Shown: positions 52,560 through 62,285 of the stretch, piece after piece | Numbering within the stretch: position 1 is the first letter of the stretch | Layout: each line of letters opens with the position of its first letter | Assembly: GCF_024494725.1 (NCBI RefSeq) | Contig: NZ_JANHDK010000001.1 | Location: 620,001 to 684,000 of the forward strand | Reading direction: 5' to 3' | Length of the DNA stretch: 64,000 nt | Source: Haloplanus ruber | GTDB lineage: Archaea; Halobacteriota; Halobacteria; Halobacteriales; Haloferacaceae | Position numbers and translations under genes: made by a program | The notes under the pieces: generated by a model | Told to the model about the DNA's origin: nothing | Databases searched by the model: none | The model's input: the letters and a program-made list of their open reading frames with translations, nothing else

Positions 52560-55100
52560 ATGCGACACACGAGAAGACGGATGATTCAGGCGGCGGGCGT
52601 TGCGCTCGGCGCCGGACTGGCCGGCTGTGGCGGCGAGAGTGGAACTGGCGCGGCCGAAGGGACGGAAGACGGGACGTCCGAATCCACCGCGACCGAGACG
52701 GCCGACGCTACGGCGACCGAGACGCCGGCCGCGGAGGCATCCGTGGACACGGCGCTCGCAGCCGAGTGGAACGTCATGCGAGCGCGACTCCACGACGCGG
52801 TGGCACTCGGCCGCACCGACCACGCCGCCACGGCCGCGACGCTCGTCGGCGACGTATTCGCCCGGTTCGAGAACGCCGGTGGCGAGTACGGCGCCCACGA
52901 GGGCCTCGAATCGACCAGCGAGGAGGCCTACGAGGCCTTCGAGGGGAGCCTCGGCGACGCTCGTTCGGCGTTCGAGGCAGGCGGTTCCGACGACGCCATC
53001 AGCGCCCTTGACGTCGCGGGGGACGAACTGCTGTCGGCCCAACAGGAGCGAACCGGTGACGCCGCCGCCGAGGTGTTCTCCCTGTTCGTGTTCGCCTCGC
53101 GCGTCCGGAACGTCGACGCCCTCGCTAGCGCCGGCCTGACCGACGCGGCCGCGACAGTCGGGCAAGCCGCCCTCGCCGACTTCGAGCAGGCGGCGGTCCA
53201 CGACACCATCGAATCGGCCGGCCAGGAGTATTACGAGGCCTTCGAGGGCGGCCTGGAAGACGCCGTCTCGGCCGCTCAGGAGGGTGACGCCGGCGCCGTC
53301 CACGAGGCGACGCTGTCGGCGTCACAGGGCGTCGTCGACGCCGCGTACGAACTCGTTCCGGACGGGGTGGCCGGCGTTGGCCACCTCTCTCTGCTGGGCG
53401 CCGTCGGCTTCGACACCGAGATGGCCGCCGGCCTGGGCGGCCCGGGACTCGGTCTTGCACACGCCGCTAGCCTGAACGGCTACCGCGCCCGCGTCCGTGA
53501 CGCCGCGTGGCTCTACGAGGCCGGAGACCCCGAGGCGGCGACGACCGCCGCCCAGTCTATCTTCCAGCACTTCGAAGGGGCTCGCGCCCACGAGGCCCTC
53601 GAAGCGGCCAGCGAGGACGCCTACGAACAGTTCGAACACGAGGGACTCGAATCGCTGATCGAGGCCATCGAGAACGGCGACGACGCCGGCGTCGCGGACG
53701 CGGTAGCGACGACTCACGACGGTCTCACGGCCGGTATCGAGTCCCTCGCCGGCGGGGCAGCGCCCGTGCTCGAATCCGGGTTCTTCCGCGCTCGGCTCGG
53801 CGACGCACGCGAGCACTACACCCAGGGCAACGGCGAGGCTGCCGCGACGGTTGCGGAGGACCTCTTCGCCCGCTTCGAGGAGAACGAGGCCGACTTCCAC
53901 GAGAGCCTAGAGGAGGAAAGCGAGGACCTCTATCACACCTTCGAGGAGGAACACCTGACGGCCCTGCCAGACGCCTTCCGCGGAGGCGACGACGACGCCG
54001 TCGATACCCATCTCACAGGGGCGACCGACGCCCTGATCGAGTTCGAGGCGTCGGCGTCGACGCCCGTCGCCAGCGCGGCCGCCGCGACGTACATGACCGG
54101 GCGTGCCGGCGACGCGGGCGCCCTCGCGACACTCGGCGCGACCGACCGCGCCGAAACGGTCGCTACCGCCGCCTTCGAGTACTTCGAGGCGGGGGCGAAC
54201 GGCTTCCACGAGGCCGTCGAGGAGGCCAGCGAGGAGCGGTACCACGCCTTCGAGGAGGCACTAGGTGCCGTTCGCTCGGCGACGACCGGCGACAGCGAGG
54301 AGCCACGCTCCTCGGGCAGCCAGACGGAGTCCGTCGGCGCGTACGACGCCGCGACGACGTTCGCCGACGAGGCGACCGCCGCAATCTACGCTGTCGTCGA
54401 GAGCGGCGGGAGCGGTGGCGAGGCGAACGTCGGACCCCTGATGAGCGACGTGTTCGCGACCTTCGAGAACGCCCGCGTCCACGAGGCACTCGAAGCGGGA
54501 GATGGCGAGGCCTACGAGACGTTCGAGACGGCGCTTTCGGACTACATCAGTGCACTCGAAGGCGGCGACGTCGACGCCCCGGCCGAGCGGTTCGCACAAG
54601 CGACGCGGACTGCCTTCTTCGCCGTCTCGGGCGCCGTGGACGACGCGCCGGAGATGTCCGGCGGCCACGGCGAGGGCGGCCACGGCGGTGATGGCCGCGG
54701 CGAGGGTGGCCACGGTGGTGGCGGTGACTTCGAGGGCGGCCCCAACGTCGTCGAGGGCGTCCCCGACGACGCCGACCACGTCGTCGATATGACGGCCGTC
54801 GCGTTCGATCCCGCCGAACTCACCGTTTCGGTCGGCGAGACGGTTGCCTGGCAGCACACCGGCGGCGAACCCCACAGCGTCACGGCCTACGCCGACGGGA
54901 TTCCCGAGGGGGCGAGCTACTGGGCGTCCGGTGACTTCGACTCCGAGGAGGCCGCTCGCGAGGGCTGGGAGAACGGTCGGGGCTACGTCGCGCCCGGTCA
55001 CTCCTACGTTCACACCTTCGAGACGGCCGGCGAACACGGCTACTTCTGTATCCCGCACGAGGCCGCGGGGATGGAGGGCACCGTCGTCGTCGAGGAGTGA
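52560..55100 (+). CDS. DUF5059-type six-repeat lipoprotein with C-terminal halocyanin domain
   Basis: An 846-residue secreted protein. Signal MRHTRRRMIQAAGVALGAGL with lipobox C23, then a Thr/Glu-rich linker. Six helical repeats of about 100 residues begin near residues 100, 205, 335, 436, 539 and 632, each with a core FxxFEnA..HExLE..SExAYExFE. A His/Gly-rich linker (about 701-727) leads to a plastocyanin-fold domain with copper ligands H772, C830, H833, M838. The regular His and Glu positions suggest metal binding. Three DtxR-type boxes upstream indicate iron-related induction; a role in iron or copper capture at the cell surface is inferred. The gene stands alone. Confidence 0.85.
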   Translation: MRHTRRRMIQAAGVALGAGLAGCGGESGTGAAEGTEDGTSESTATETADATATETPAAEASVDTALAAEWNVMRARLHDAVALGRTDHAATAATLVGDVFARFENAGGEYGAHEGLESTSEEAYEAFEGSLGDARSAFEAGGSDDAISALDVAGDELLSAQQERTGDAAAEVFSLFVFASRVRNVDALASAGLTDAAATVGQAALADFEQAAVHDTIESAGQEYYEAFEGGLEDAVSAAQEGDAGAVHEATLSASQGVVDAAYELVPDGVAGVGHLSLLGAVGFDTEMAAGLGGPGLGLAHAASLNGYRARVRDAAWLYEAGDPEAATTAAQSIFQHFEGARAHEALEAASEDAYEQFEHEGLESLIEAIENGDDAGVADAVATTHDGLTAGIESLAGGAAPVLESGFFRARLGDAREHYTQGNGEAAATVAEDLFARFEENEADFHESLEEESEDLYHTFEEEHLTALPDAFRGGDDDAVDTHLTGATDALIEFEASASTPVASAAAATYMTGRAGDAGALATLGATDRAETVATAAFEYFEAGANGFHEAVEEASEERYHAFEEALGAVRSATTGDSEEPRSSGSQTESVGAYDAATTFADEATAAIYAVVESGGSGGEANVGPLMSDVFATFENARVHEALEAGDGEAYETFETALSDYISALEGGDVDAPAERFAQATRTAFFAVSGAVDDAPEMSGGHGEGGHGGDGRGEGGHGGGGDFEGGPNVVEGVPDDADHVVDMTAVAFDPAELTVSVGETVAWQHTGGEPHSVTAYADGIPEGASYWASGDFDSEEAAREGWENGRGYVAPGHSYVHTFETAGEHGYFCIPHEAAGMEGTVVVEE

Positions 55101-55162
55101 CCCGACAACGGGGTCCCTGACCCTCCACCGACACCGGTCCCCTGCCGTGGGCTTTTCCTCCG

Positions 55163-56521
55163 CTATCGCCGTTCGACGACGAACTCCGTGCCGGGCTTCA
55201 TGCGTGCCGTCATCGCGCCGACCAGCGGCGGGTCCGCGTCGGGGTCGCCCGGCCAGCGGAGGTCGTACTCGCGGCCGACCGTCGCCAGGGCGAGTGTCGC
55301 CTCCAGCAGGGCGAACTGGCGCCCGATACAGCGACGCGGGCCGCCGCCGAAGGGTGCGTACGCGAAATCCGGCAGGCGCTCGCGGAGGTCGGTCGCCCAG
55401 CGCTCGGGACGGAAGGCGTCGGGGTCATCGTAAAACCGTGGGTCGCGGTGCACCTGATCGACGGTGAGCCACGTCGCCGCCCCTTCGGGGATGCGATAGC
55501 CGTCCAGGGTCACGTCGGTCGCCGCCTCGCGAGGGATCGTATACACCGGCGGATACTTGCGGAGCGTCTCGGTCACGACCCGTTCGGTCATGCCGAGAGC
55601 GTCGACATCGTCGACCGTCGGCGGCCCATCGAGGGAATCGACCTCGGCGTGGAACCGCGCCCGCACGTCCGGGTTGGTCGCCAGCGCGTAGAACGCGAAG
55701 GCGATGGCCGTCGAGGTGGTGTCGTGCCCGGCGAAGATCATCGTCACCACCTGGTCCCGAAGGTGGTCGTCGTCCAGCGCCCCCTCGGGGGCCGCCCCCG
55801 ATTCCCGGAGCGCGACCAGCAGAGAGAGGAGGTCGTCGGCCGCCGACGGATCGGCCGGCGGATCGTCCGCCGCCGAGTCGAGCAGGTCGCCGGCGACGGC
55901 GTGGAGGCGTTCCTTCCCGCGTTCGAACCGCCGACGGGCCGGCGTCGGCACCCAGCGCGGGAGCGGGTAGGAGGTAGGGGTAAACCAGTCCTGTAGGCGG
56001 TCGGCGGCCGTCCGGATCGACTCGTCGCCGTCCAAGGCGAGTTCGCGCCCGAAGAGCGTCGCGAACAGCATATCCAGACTCAACTGCCCCGTCTCCGCGG
56101 CGAGGTCGATCCGGTCGCCGTCCGCCCAGCGGCGACACCGGCGCTCGACCTGCGCGACCATTTCCTCGGCGTGATCGAGGAGTCGGTCCCGGGCGAACAG
56201 GGGTTGTAACACCCCACGCTGGCGGCGCCAGCTATCCCCCTCGACGGCCACGAGTCCGCCGTCGAAGGCGATTCTGAAGTCGTCGGACTTCCGGAAGTCG
56301 TCGCGGCCGCTCAGGAGAACGTGCTCGAAGTGGTTCGGGTGGCCGAGGTGGTAGACGTCGCCCGGGCCGAGGAGTTTGACGCGGACGAAATCGTGTTCGG
56401 CCATCGCTCGGGTCCGGAAGCCGAAGACGTCGCGCATCGCCCCGACGGTGTGGGTCAGCGGGTGACCGAGCGTCGAAGGGTAGGGCGGCAGTGGGGCCGC
56501 CGCGCCGTCGCCCGATGACAT
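55163..56521 (-). CDS. Cytochrome P450
   Basis: A 452-residue P450 with heme-ligand C398 in APFGGGPRRCIGRQFALLE, I-helix AGHDTTSTAIAFA, K-helix ETLRKYPP and the meander PERW. It has no membrane anchor, so is soluble. It resembles the CYP4/CYP102-like class seen in haloarchaea. Substrate and redox partner cannot be identified; no ferredoxin gene is adjacent. Confidence 0.95.
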   Translation of the reverse strand: MSSGDGAAAPLPPYPSTLGHPLTHTVGAMRDVFGFRTRAMAEHDFVRVKLLGPGDVYHLGHPNHFEHVLLSGRDDFRKSDDFRIAFDGGLVAVEGDSWRRQRGVLQPLFARDRLLDHAEEMVAQVERRCRRWADGDRIDLAAETGQLSLDMLFATLFGRELALDGDESIRTAADRLQDWFTPTSYPLPRWVPTPARRRFERGKERLHAVAGDLLDSAADDPPADPSAADDLLSLLVALRESGAAPEGALDDDHLRDQVVTMIFAGHDTTSTAIAFAFYALATNPDVRARFHAEVDSLDGPPTVDDVDALGMTERVVTETLRKYPPVYTIPREAATDVTLDGYRIPEGAATWLTVDQVHRDPRFYDDPDAFRPERWATDLRERLPDFAYAPFGGGPRRCIGRQFALLEATLALATVGREYDLRWPGDPDADPPLVGAMTARMKPGTEFVVERR

Positions 56522-56887
56522 ACCGGTATGTCTCGTTTCCGAGGCTTATACCTCGGGGATCACGGCGGCGGCGTCAGGGCAACACGACCGGGCAGCGAAC
56601 GGCAGGGTCTCCTTTCGCACCCGGATCGGCGATGGAAGTGTGACGCCCACTTCCCCCGTACGGGAGATACTGGGAGACGTCATCGGAGGGAATAGATATA
56701 TGCGTTCCCGCCGTCCGTCTCGATTCGAGATGCGGAACCCAAATACGATGCCCGCGGGCGGATGGCAGAGAACGGTCCACCGGTCGTTCACGCCGGCCGG
56801 CGCTGCGAGCATCGTCCCCACCGGCGCACTCCGGAATCGTCGCCGTCCCCACGACACACCGGGCGGGCAACGGGGGTCAGTCGGGGG
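56522..56887. other. Intergenic region between P450 and proline-racemase-family gene
   Basis: 366 bases with no supported gene. AATAGATATA (56691-56700) is the one strong AT-rich box and may be a promoter, leaving a leader of about 160 bases. A frame at 56640-56891 overlaps the next start but has an Arg/Pro-rich, non-halophilic composition. Confidence 0.4.
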
Positions 56888-57919
56888 ATGAACGTGGACG
56901 TCGAACTCGACGCCGTGCCCGCAGAGGCAACCTTCACCACGGTCGATACGCACACGGCGGGAGAGCCGACGCGGATCCTTCTCGATGGGGTCGACAGTTC
57001 GACCCTGGCGGGCGACAGTGTCCGCGCCCGGCGCGATTCGTTCGCTGCTCAGTACGACTGGGTCCGCGAACTGCTGATGCGCGAACCGCGAGGTCACGAC
57101 GACATGTTCGGTGCGGTGGTCGTCGACCCACACGACGACGACGCCGACCTCGGCGTGTTCTTCCTGGACGCCGACGGATATCTGGACATGTGCGGTCACG
57201 GGACCATCGGCGTCGTCTCGGCGCTCGTCGAGTTAGGGGAACTTTCCGCCGATCCGACGGTTCGCGTCGAGACCCCGGCGGGGGTCGTCGAAGCACGGCC
57301 ACGATGTACCGACGAGGGGGTCGACGCCGTCACACTCCGGATGGTCGAATCGTTCGTCTACGAGAGAGTGACGATTCCGAGTCCGTGTTCGGACGCGTCG
57401 CTCCCAGTCGATGTCGTCTACGCCGGGAACTTCTTCGCGCTCGTCGACGCCGCCCACTTGGACGGCTCCCTCGAAACCACCCCGACGGACGCACTCGTCG
57501 AGTGGGGCCTCGACATCCGGGACGCCGTCAACGAGCGTCTCGACGTCGTCAACCCCCTCACCGGTGACGCGGCCCGCGTGTCGATCACCGAAATATACGA
57601 ATCGGGTGACGACGCCGACCGGAGTATCGTCGTCTTCGGCGACGGCCAGGTGGACCGCTCCCCCTGTGGCACCGGCACGTGTGCGAAGATGACGCTGCTG
57701 TACGAGACCGGCCGACTCTCGGTCGGCGACCAGTACGTCCACGAGAGCATCATCGGAACGCGGTTCCAGGGGCGGATCGTCGAGACGAGAGAGCGAGACG
57801 GGGTCGAGACGACCGTCCCCACGATTACCGGTAGCGCCCGGATCACGGGCCGTCACACCTTCCTGAAGGACCCGCGGGACGGGCTGAGCGGGTTCAGTCT
57901 CTCCGCGTCGGACGGCTAG
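56888..57919 (+). CDS. Proline racemase / 4-hydroxyproline epimerase family enzyme
   Basis: A 343-residue enzyme with both catalytic cysteines: C102 in LDMCGHGTIG and C260 in RSPCGTGTCAKM. Other family sequences are TVDTHTAGEPTRI, RGHDDMFGAVV and ESIIGTRFQGRI. Having two cysteines argues for racemase/epimerase activity rather than the dehydratase form, which has a threonine. Substrate (proline or hydroxyproline) is undecided. Confidence 0.93.
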   Translation: MNVDVELDAVPAEATFTTVDTHTAGEPTRILLDGVDSSTLAGDSVRARRDSFAAQYDWVRELLMREPRGHDDMFGAVVVDPHDDDADLGVFFLDADGYLDMCGHGTIGVVSALVELGELSADPTVRVETPAGVVEARPRCTDEGVDAVTLRMVESFVYERVTIPSPCSDASLPVDVVYAGNFFALVDAAHLDGSLETTPTDALVEWGLDIRDAVNERLDVVNPLTGDAARVSITEIYESGDDADRSIVVFGDGQVDRSPCGTGTCAKMTLLYETGRLSVGDQYVHESIIGTRFQGRIVETRERDGVETTVPTITGSARITGRHTFLKDPRDGLSGFSLSASDG

Positions 57920-57997
57920 TTGATCGAGAAGGCCGCCGTCCGGCCCTGCCGTGAGCGTGCATCAAAGGATTAGTTGCTTCGACCAGTCTCCTCGCGC

Positions 57998-59839
57998 ATG
58001 AGTTCTGACGAGTCGCCGGATCCGGAGGAGACAGTGCGGGAGGCCGTCGAGCGGTCTCGGAGCGGCGCGCCAGCGGTCGGGGAGGTGGTCCGAGACCGAT
58101 TCTCGACGGACGAGGTGTTCCAGCGTATCGTCGCGGCGGCCGACGAGGAGATCACCGCGGGGAGCCGTGAGCTGTTCTTTTCGGGGCTGGCAGCCGGCTT
58201 CGCCATCACGATCACGTTCCTGCTGTACGCGTCGCTGACGGCATCGACCGACGGTCACCCCGTGTTGAGCGCGATGCTGTACCCACTGGGATTCATCTAC
58301 ATCATCATCGGGGGGTATCAGCTGTACACGGAGAATACGCTCCCTCCGGTGGCGCTGACGCTCGAACGCTTGGTGAGCGTGCCGGCGCTGTTGCGAAACT
58401 GGACGGTCGTTCTCGCGGGCAACTTCACAGGGGGAACCATCGGGGCTGCCGCGCTCGCGTGGGGCGGCGTCTTCTCCCCGTCGACGGCCGCGACAGCCGT
58501 CGAACTCGGGCGAAAGGGCGTCGAGACGGCGCCATCGACGCTGTTCGTCAAGGCCGCCTTCGCCGGCCTGATCGTCGCCGGCGTCGTGTGGGTCGAATAC
58601 GCCGCTCGCGACACCGTCTCCCGGATCGCCGTCGTCTATCTCGCCTTCCTCGCGGTGCCGCTCGGCAACCTGTTTCACATCGTCGTCTCGTACACCGAGA
58701 TGGTCTATCTGGTCCTCGTCGACGACCTCTCAATCGTCGTCGGCGTCACGGAGTTCGCACTCCCGGTCCTGCTTGGCAACACCGTCGGCGGCGTCCTGCT
58801 GGTGACCGTCGTCAACTACTTCCAGACGACCGAACACCGGCTCGAATCCGCGCGGTTCGAGGGGGCGAAACGCCAGCTGTCGCCCCGCGAGTGGGTTCTC
58901 GGCGGCCTCGCCGGCCGACCGTACGTCCCGCTGGTCAACACGGGCGAACGCGTCGCCGACGACGACGGACCGTACCGAATTATCGTCCCGATAGCCAACC
59001 CACGGACCGAGCGACGCCTGATCGAACTCGCCTGTCTCGTCGCGCGCGACCGGGAGGCGGCGGTCGTCCACCCGGTCCACGTGGTGCAGGTGCCCAGCCA
59101 ACGGGCCGGCGGATACGGTGCCGGCCAACACCGCCGGATCATCGACGAGTCCGACGAACTCCTCGAAGGGGTCCGCGAGACGGTCCGAACCCACGATGTC
59201 GACGTCGAAACGTCGACCATCGTCTCCCACCGGTCGTTCGACGAGATATTCGACGTGGCCGAACGCGAGAACGCCGACCTGCTAATGATCGGCTGGGACG
59301 ACAACCGCCCGTGGACGACCGGCCGCGGCGGACGGTCGCTGACGGACCTGCGTGGCGCGCCGCCGTGTGACTTCCTTGCCCTGCGGGACCGTGACCTCGA
59401 CACCTCGCGAATCCTCCTGCCGACCGTCGACTCGGCCGACTGCGCGCTCGGGAGCGAGATGGCCAGGGCGCTCGGATCGACTGCCGGCGCGTCGAGTACG
59501 CTCCTCCACGTCGTCGACGGCCCGGACGCCCGCGAGGCGGGTGAGGCGTTCCTCGACCGGTGGGCGACCGATCACGGCCTCGACGACGCCGAACGCGTCG
59601 TCGACACCGCCGGCGACGTCGAGGGCGCCATCGCGACGGCGTCGGCCGACCACTCGCTGGTCGTCATCGGCGCGGTCGAACGTGGACTGCTCCCCCGTCT
59701 CGTCACCGACTCGCTCAGGCTCGACGTCGTCGACGAAGTCGACTGTTCGGTGTTGCTGGCCGAACGTGCGTCGCCCCGGAGCCTCCGCGAGCGACTGTTC
59801 GGCCGGCGGGCCGACCCCCGGGAGCCGACCAAGCGCTGA
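57998..59839 (+). CDS. Formate/nitrite transporter fused to two universal-stress domains
   Basis: A 613-residue fusion. Residues about 1-300 match the FNT channel fold: ELFFSGLAAGFAITI, GFIYIIIGGYQLYTENTLPP, LLRNWTVVLAGNFTGGTIGA and FHIVVSYTEMVYLV. Residues about 315-455 and 460-600 are Usp-like domains (DGPYRIIVPIANPRTER...LLMIGWDD; SRILLPTVDSADCAL...LVVIGAVERGLL). FNT channels carry formate, nitrite or other monovalent anions; the cytosolic Usp pair probably senses nucleotide or stress state. An earlier ATG at 57974 is unlikely. Confidence 0.88.
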   Translation: MSSDESPDPEETVREAVERSRSGAPAVGEVVRDRFSTDEVFQRIVAAADEEITAGSRELFFSGLAAGFAITITFLLYASLTASTDGHPVLSAMLYPLGFIYIIIGGYQLYTENTLPPVALTLERLVSVPALLRNWTVVLAGNFTGGTIGAAALAWGGVFSPSTAATAVELGRKGVETAPSTLFVKAAFAGLIVAGVVWVEYAARDTVSRIAVVYLAFLAVPLGNLFHIVVSYTEMVYLVLVDDLSIVVGVTEFALPVLLGNTVGGVLLVTVVNYFQTTEHRLESARFEGAKRQLSPREWVLGGLAGRPYVPLVNTGERVADDDGPYRIIVPIANPRTERRLIELACLVARDREAAVVHPVHVVQVPSQRAGGYGAGQHRRIIDESDELLEGVRETVRTHDVDVETSTIVSHRSFDEIFDVAERENADLLMIGWDDNRPWTTGRGGRSLTDLRGAPPCDFLALRDRDLDTSRILLPTVDSADCALGSEMARALGSTAGASSTLLHVVDGPDAREAGEAFLDRWATDHGLDDAERVVDTAGDVEGAIATASADHSLVVIGAVERGLLPRLVTDSLRLDVVDEVDCSVLLAERASPRSLRERLFGRRADPREPTKR

Positions 59840-59860
59840 CTCGTCGGTTCGGTCCGCGGC

Positions 59861-60868
59861 TCAGATTCCCTGTACCCCGTCGACGACGCCAGCCGTCTCG
59901 AGGGTCATCCACCCGAGGAAGATCAGATAGAGGCCGAGCAACGCGTACGCCTCGGGATCGGTCAGTTCGAGATGTGTCCGGGTAAGCACGACGAAGACAA
60001 TCGTCGCGAAGGCGAGAAACCCGAGCATGGGGGTGGCGACCCGGAAGTCGACGGTCACGGACCCGCCGAGCAGGACGCCCACGGGAATGGCTACGAGCAG
60101 ATTGAACGTGTTGCTCCCGAGGACGTTCGTGAGGCTGGTAACGGCGTCGTCGTCCGTAGCGGCGCGGACGCTGACGAACGCATCGGGCAGGCTAGTCGCC
60201 GCGGCGATGACGGTGATCCCCCAGAGAAAGGAGGGCGTCCCGAAGAAGGCGCCGAACGCGAGGGCGGCCCGCACGATGCCCTCGACGCCGACGGCGATGA
60301 GGATGAGCGCGACGACGAGCCAGCCCCACTCCCGACCCACCGCGATGTCGGACGACGGGGTGGCGGTATGCTCGCGCGTGTCCTGATACTGGAGGAAGAC
60401 GTAGACGCCGTAGGTGAGCAGGGGAAGGACCGCGAGCGTCGGCGTGAGCACCGCCGCCTCGACTGTCCCGTCGGGGACGTACGTGGCGCCGAGGGCGAAC
60501 GTGAGAAAGAGAACGAGGACGCTGATGATGTAGAACTGGGCGTCCTTGTGGACGATGTCACGGGTCGTCTCCAGTTCCTCGCTCGCGAGGGCGGCGACAG
60601 CGGGGATCACCAGCAGGTTGAAGATGGCGCTGCCGACGATGGCGCCGACACCGAGCGAGAAATCGCCGTGGAGGAGCGTGCTGATGACGACGGAGCTGAG
60701 CTCCGGAAAGCTCGATCCGACGGCGACGACGACGGCGCCGTGGACGGCGACCGGCAGCCCGTAGTAGCGGCTGAGCCGTGCCGCCGCCGATTCGAGGCGT
60801 TCACTCCCCATCCAGATGACGGCGGTCGAAGCGACCAGGAGGCCGGCCGCGAGCGTGGGTCCGAGCAC
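59861..60868 (-). CDS. Sodium/calcium exchanger (CaCA, YrbG/NCX-like)
   Basis: A 335-residue membrane protein with two inverted alpha repeats: AVGSSFPELSSVVIST...VGSAIFNLLVIPAV and AAATSLPDAFVSVRA...LGSNTFNLLVAIPVG, each with the acidic/polar cation-binding residues. About ten membrane helices. It exchanges Na+ for Ca2+ or another cation. It begins about 90 bases from the divergent MFS gene. Confidence 0.93.
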   Translation of the reverse strand: MLGPTLAAGLLVASTAVIWMGSERLESAAARLSRYYGLPVAVHGAVVVAVGSSFPELSSVVISTLLHGDFSLGVGAIVGSAIFNLLVIPAVAALASEELETTRDIVHKDAQFYIISVLVLFLTFALGATYVPDGTVEAAVLTPTLAVLPLLTYGVYVFLQYQDTREHTATPSSDIAVGREWGWLVVALILIAVGVEGIVRAALAFGAFFGTPSFLWGITVIAAATSLPDAFVSVRAATDDDAVTSLTNVLGSNTFNLLVAIPVGVLLGGSVTVDFRVATPMLGFLAFATIVFVVLTRTHLELTDPEAYALLGLYLIFLGWMTLETAGVVDGVQGI

Positions 60869-60959
60869 CGCCCGGGTTGTCGACGGGAACGGGCAAAAAC
60901 CCCCCTCCTCGGGTCGGGCGACCGCCCGGTATAAGTCCCGAGGGGGCGAGTAGCCGGAC

Positions 60960-62282
60960 GTGTCCGACCGGTGGCTCTACGCGTGGGGGTTGGCCTCGCT
61001 GGGACTCGGCGGTGCGTCGCTCATCGTGCCGCTGTACGTCGTGGAGTTGGGCGGCGGCCCAGCGACGCTCGGAATTCTCGCGGCCGCGGCCGCGGCGGCC
61101 GGAACGCCCGGAGCTCTCGGCATCGGGTGGCTCGCCGACCGCACCGGCCGGCGCCGGCGGTACGTGCTCGCGGCCGTCGGCGTCGTCGCCGTCTCGCTCG
61201 CGGCCGTGCCCGCCCTCGACGCCATCGCTGCCGTCGTGGTCGCGAACGCGGCGATTTGGCTCGCGTTCGCCGCCGCGGTGCCGGTCCTTACCCTCCTCGC
61301 CGTCGTGGATACGCCGGAGTCGGCGTGGAGCGACCGGATCGCCCGGCTCAACGAGATACAGGGTGTGGGATGGGCGCTCGGCCTGCTCGTCGGGTTCGTG
61401 GTCGTCCTCGCGGGCGACCGACTCGGCTGGGCGGCGGTCACCGCCCAGCGGGCCGTGTGTCTGATCTGTGCGGCGAGTACGGGCGTCGGCGGGGTCGTCG
61501 CCGCCCGCTCACTGCCCGCCGATCCCGACCCGGACTCCCCGAGCGCCGCCCCGACACCGCGTCGCCTGCGCCGCGCACTCCGCGACGTGCGACCTTTCGG
61601 CGTCCGCGGCGCGAGCTTCCCGTTCACCGCCCGACGGATGGACGTCCGTGGACTCCATCCACGGCGGTTCGTCCGGCGATTCACCCCCGAACTCGCGGTC
61701 TTTTTCCTCGCCATCACGCTCGCGTTCGCGGGCTTTGGCGCCTTCTTCGCTCCGCTGCCAGCCTACCTCGCGGGCGTCGGCGTCGGTGACTCCGGCGTCT
61801 TCGGCCTCTATCTGGTCTTGAACGTCGCCGCGGCCGCCTGCTTCGGCGTCGCCGCGACGCTCACGGCACGCTACGAGGTGACGCTGGTCCACGTCGGCGC
61901 GCTGGCGGTCAGAGGCGTCGCATTTCCGGCTCTCGTCCTGACCGGCGGGGCGCTGGCGCCGACCGTCGCCCTGTTCGTCGCCGTCGGCCTCGCGTGGGCG
62001 GTCATCGCCGTCTCCGCTGGAACGCTCGTCACGCGGCTCTCCCCGCCAACCGTCCGCGGGGAAGCACTCGGGGTGTACAGCGCCCTCTCGACGTTCGCGA
62101 GCGGCGTCGGGAGCGTCGTCGGCGGGTGGCTGGCGGCGACCGGCTACCTTCGCACGTTCGGCGTGGCCGGCGGCCTCGTCGCCGCGGGCGCGGTGGTCGT
62201 GCTCCTCCTCCGGCGACGCGTCGGGCGTGACCGCGCCGCCGACACGGAGCGGACGGTTTATTCCACGGACGGTCCAGGGTGA
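60960..62282 (+). CDS. Major facilitator superfamily transporter
   Basis: A 440-residue protein with a GTG start (MSDRWLYAWGLASLGLG). Twelve hydrophobic segments are predicted, with the MFS loop motif GWLADRTGRRRRYVLAA between helices 2 and 3 and GVYSALSTFASGVGSVVGGWLAA near helix 11. A soluble central loop (about 195-245, Arg-rich) separates the halves. Substrate unknown. Confidence 0.9.
   Translation: MSDRWLYAWGLASLGLGGASLIVPLYVVELGGGPATLGILAAAAAAAGTPGALGIGWLADRTGRRRRYVLAAVGVVAVSLAAVPALDAIAAVVVANAAIWLAFAAAVPVLTLLAVVDTPESAWSDRIARLNEIQGVGWALGLLVGFVVVLAGDRLGWAAVTAQRAVCLICAASTGVGGVVAARSLPADPDPDSPSAAPTPRRLRRALRDVRPFGVRGASFPFTARRMDVRGLHPRRFVRRFTPELAVFFLAITLAFAGFGAFFAPLPAYLAGVGVGDSGVFGLYLVLNVAAAACFGVAATLTARYEVTLVHVGALAVRGVAFPALVLTGGALAPTVALFVAVGLAWAVIAVSAGTLVTRLSPPTVRGEALGVYSALSTFASGVGSVVGGWLAATGYLRTFGVAGGLVAAGAVVVLLLRRRVGRDRAADTERTVYSTDGPG
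62252..62263 (+). promoter_or_regulatory. Probable TATA element of K+ channel gene
   Basis: GACGGTTTATTC, inside the end of the MFS gene, lies about 23-34 bases before the ATG at 62286 and fits a leaderless start independent of the upstream gene. Confidence 0.4.
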
Positions 62283-62285
62283 GGT

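Noticed and set aside
56640-56891. Possible 83-codon gene overlapping the proline-racemase start by ATGA
   Set aside because: The translation is Arg/Pro-rich with no recognisable domain and does not look like a halophilic protein; the overlap is probably chance.
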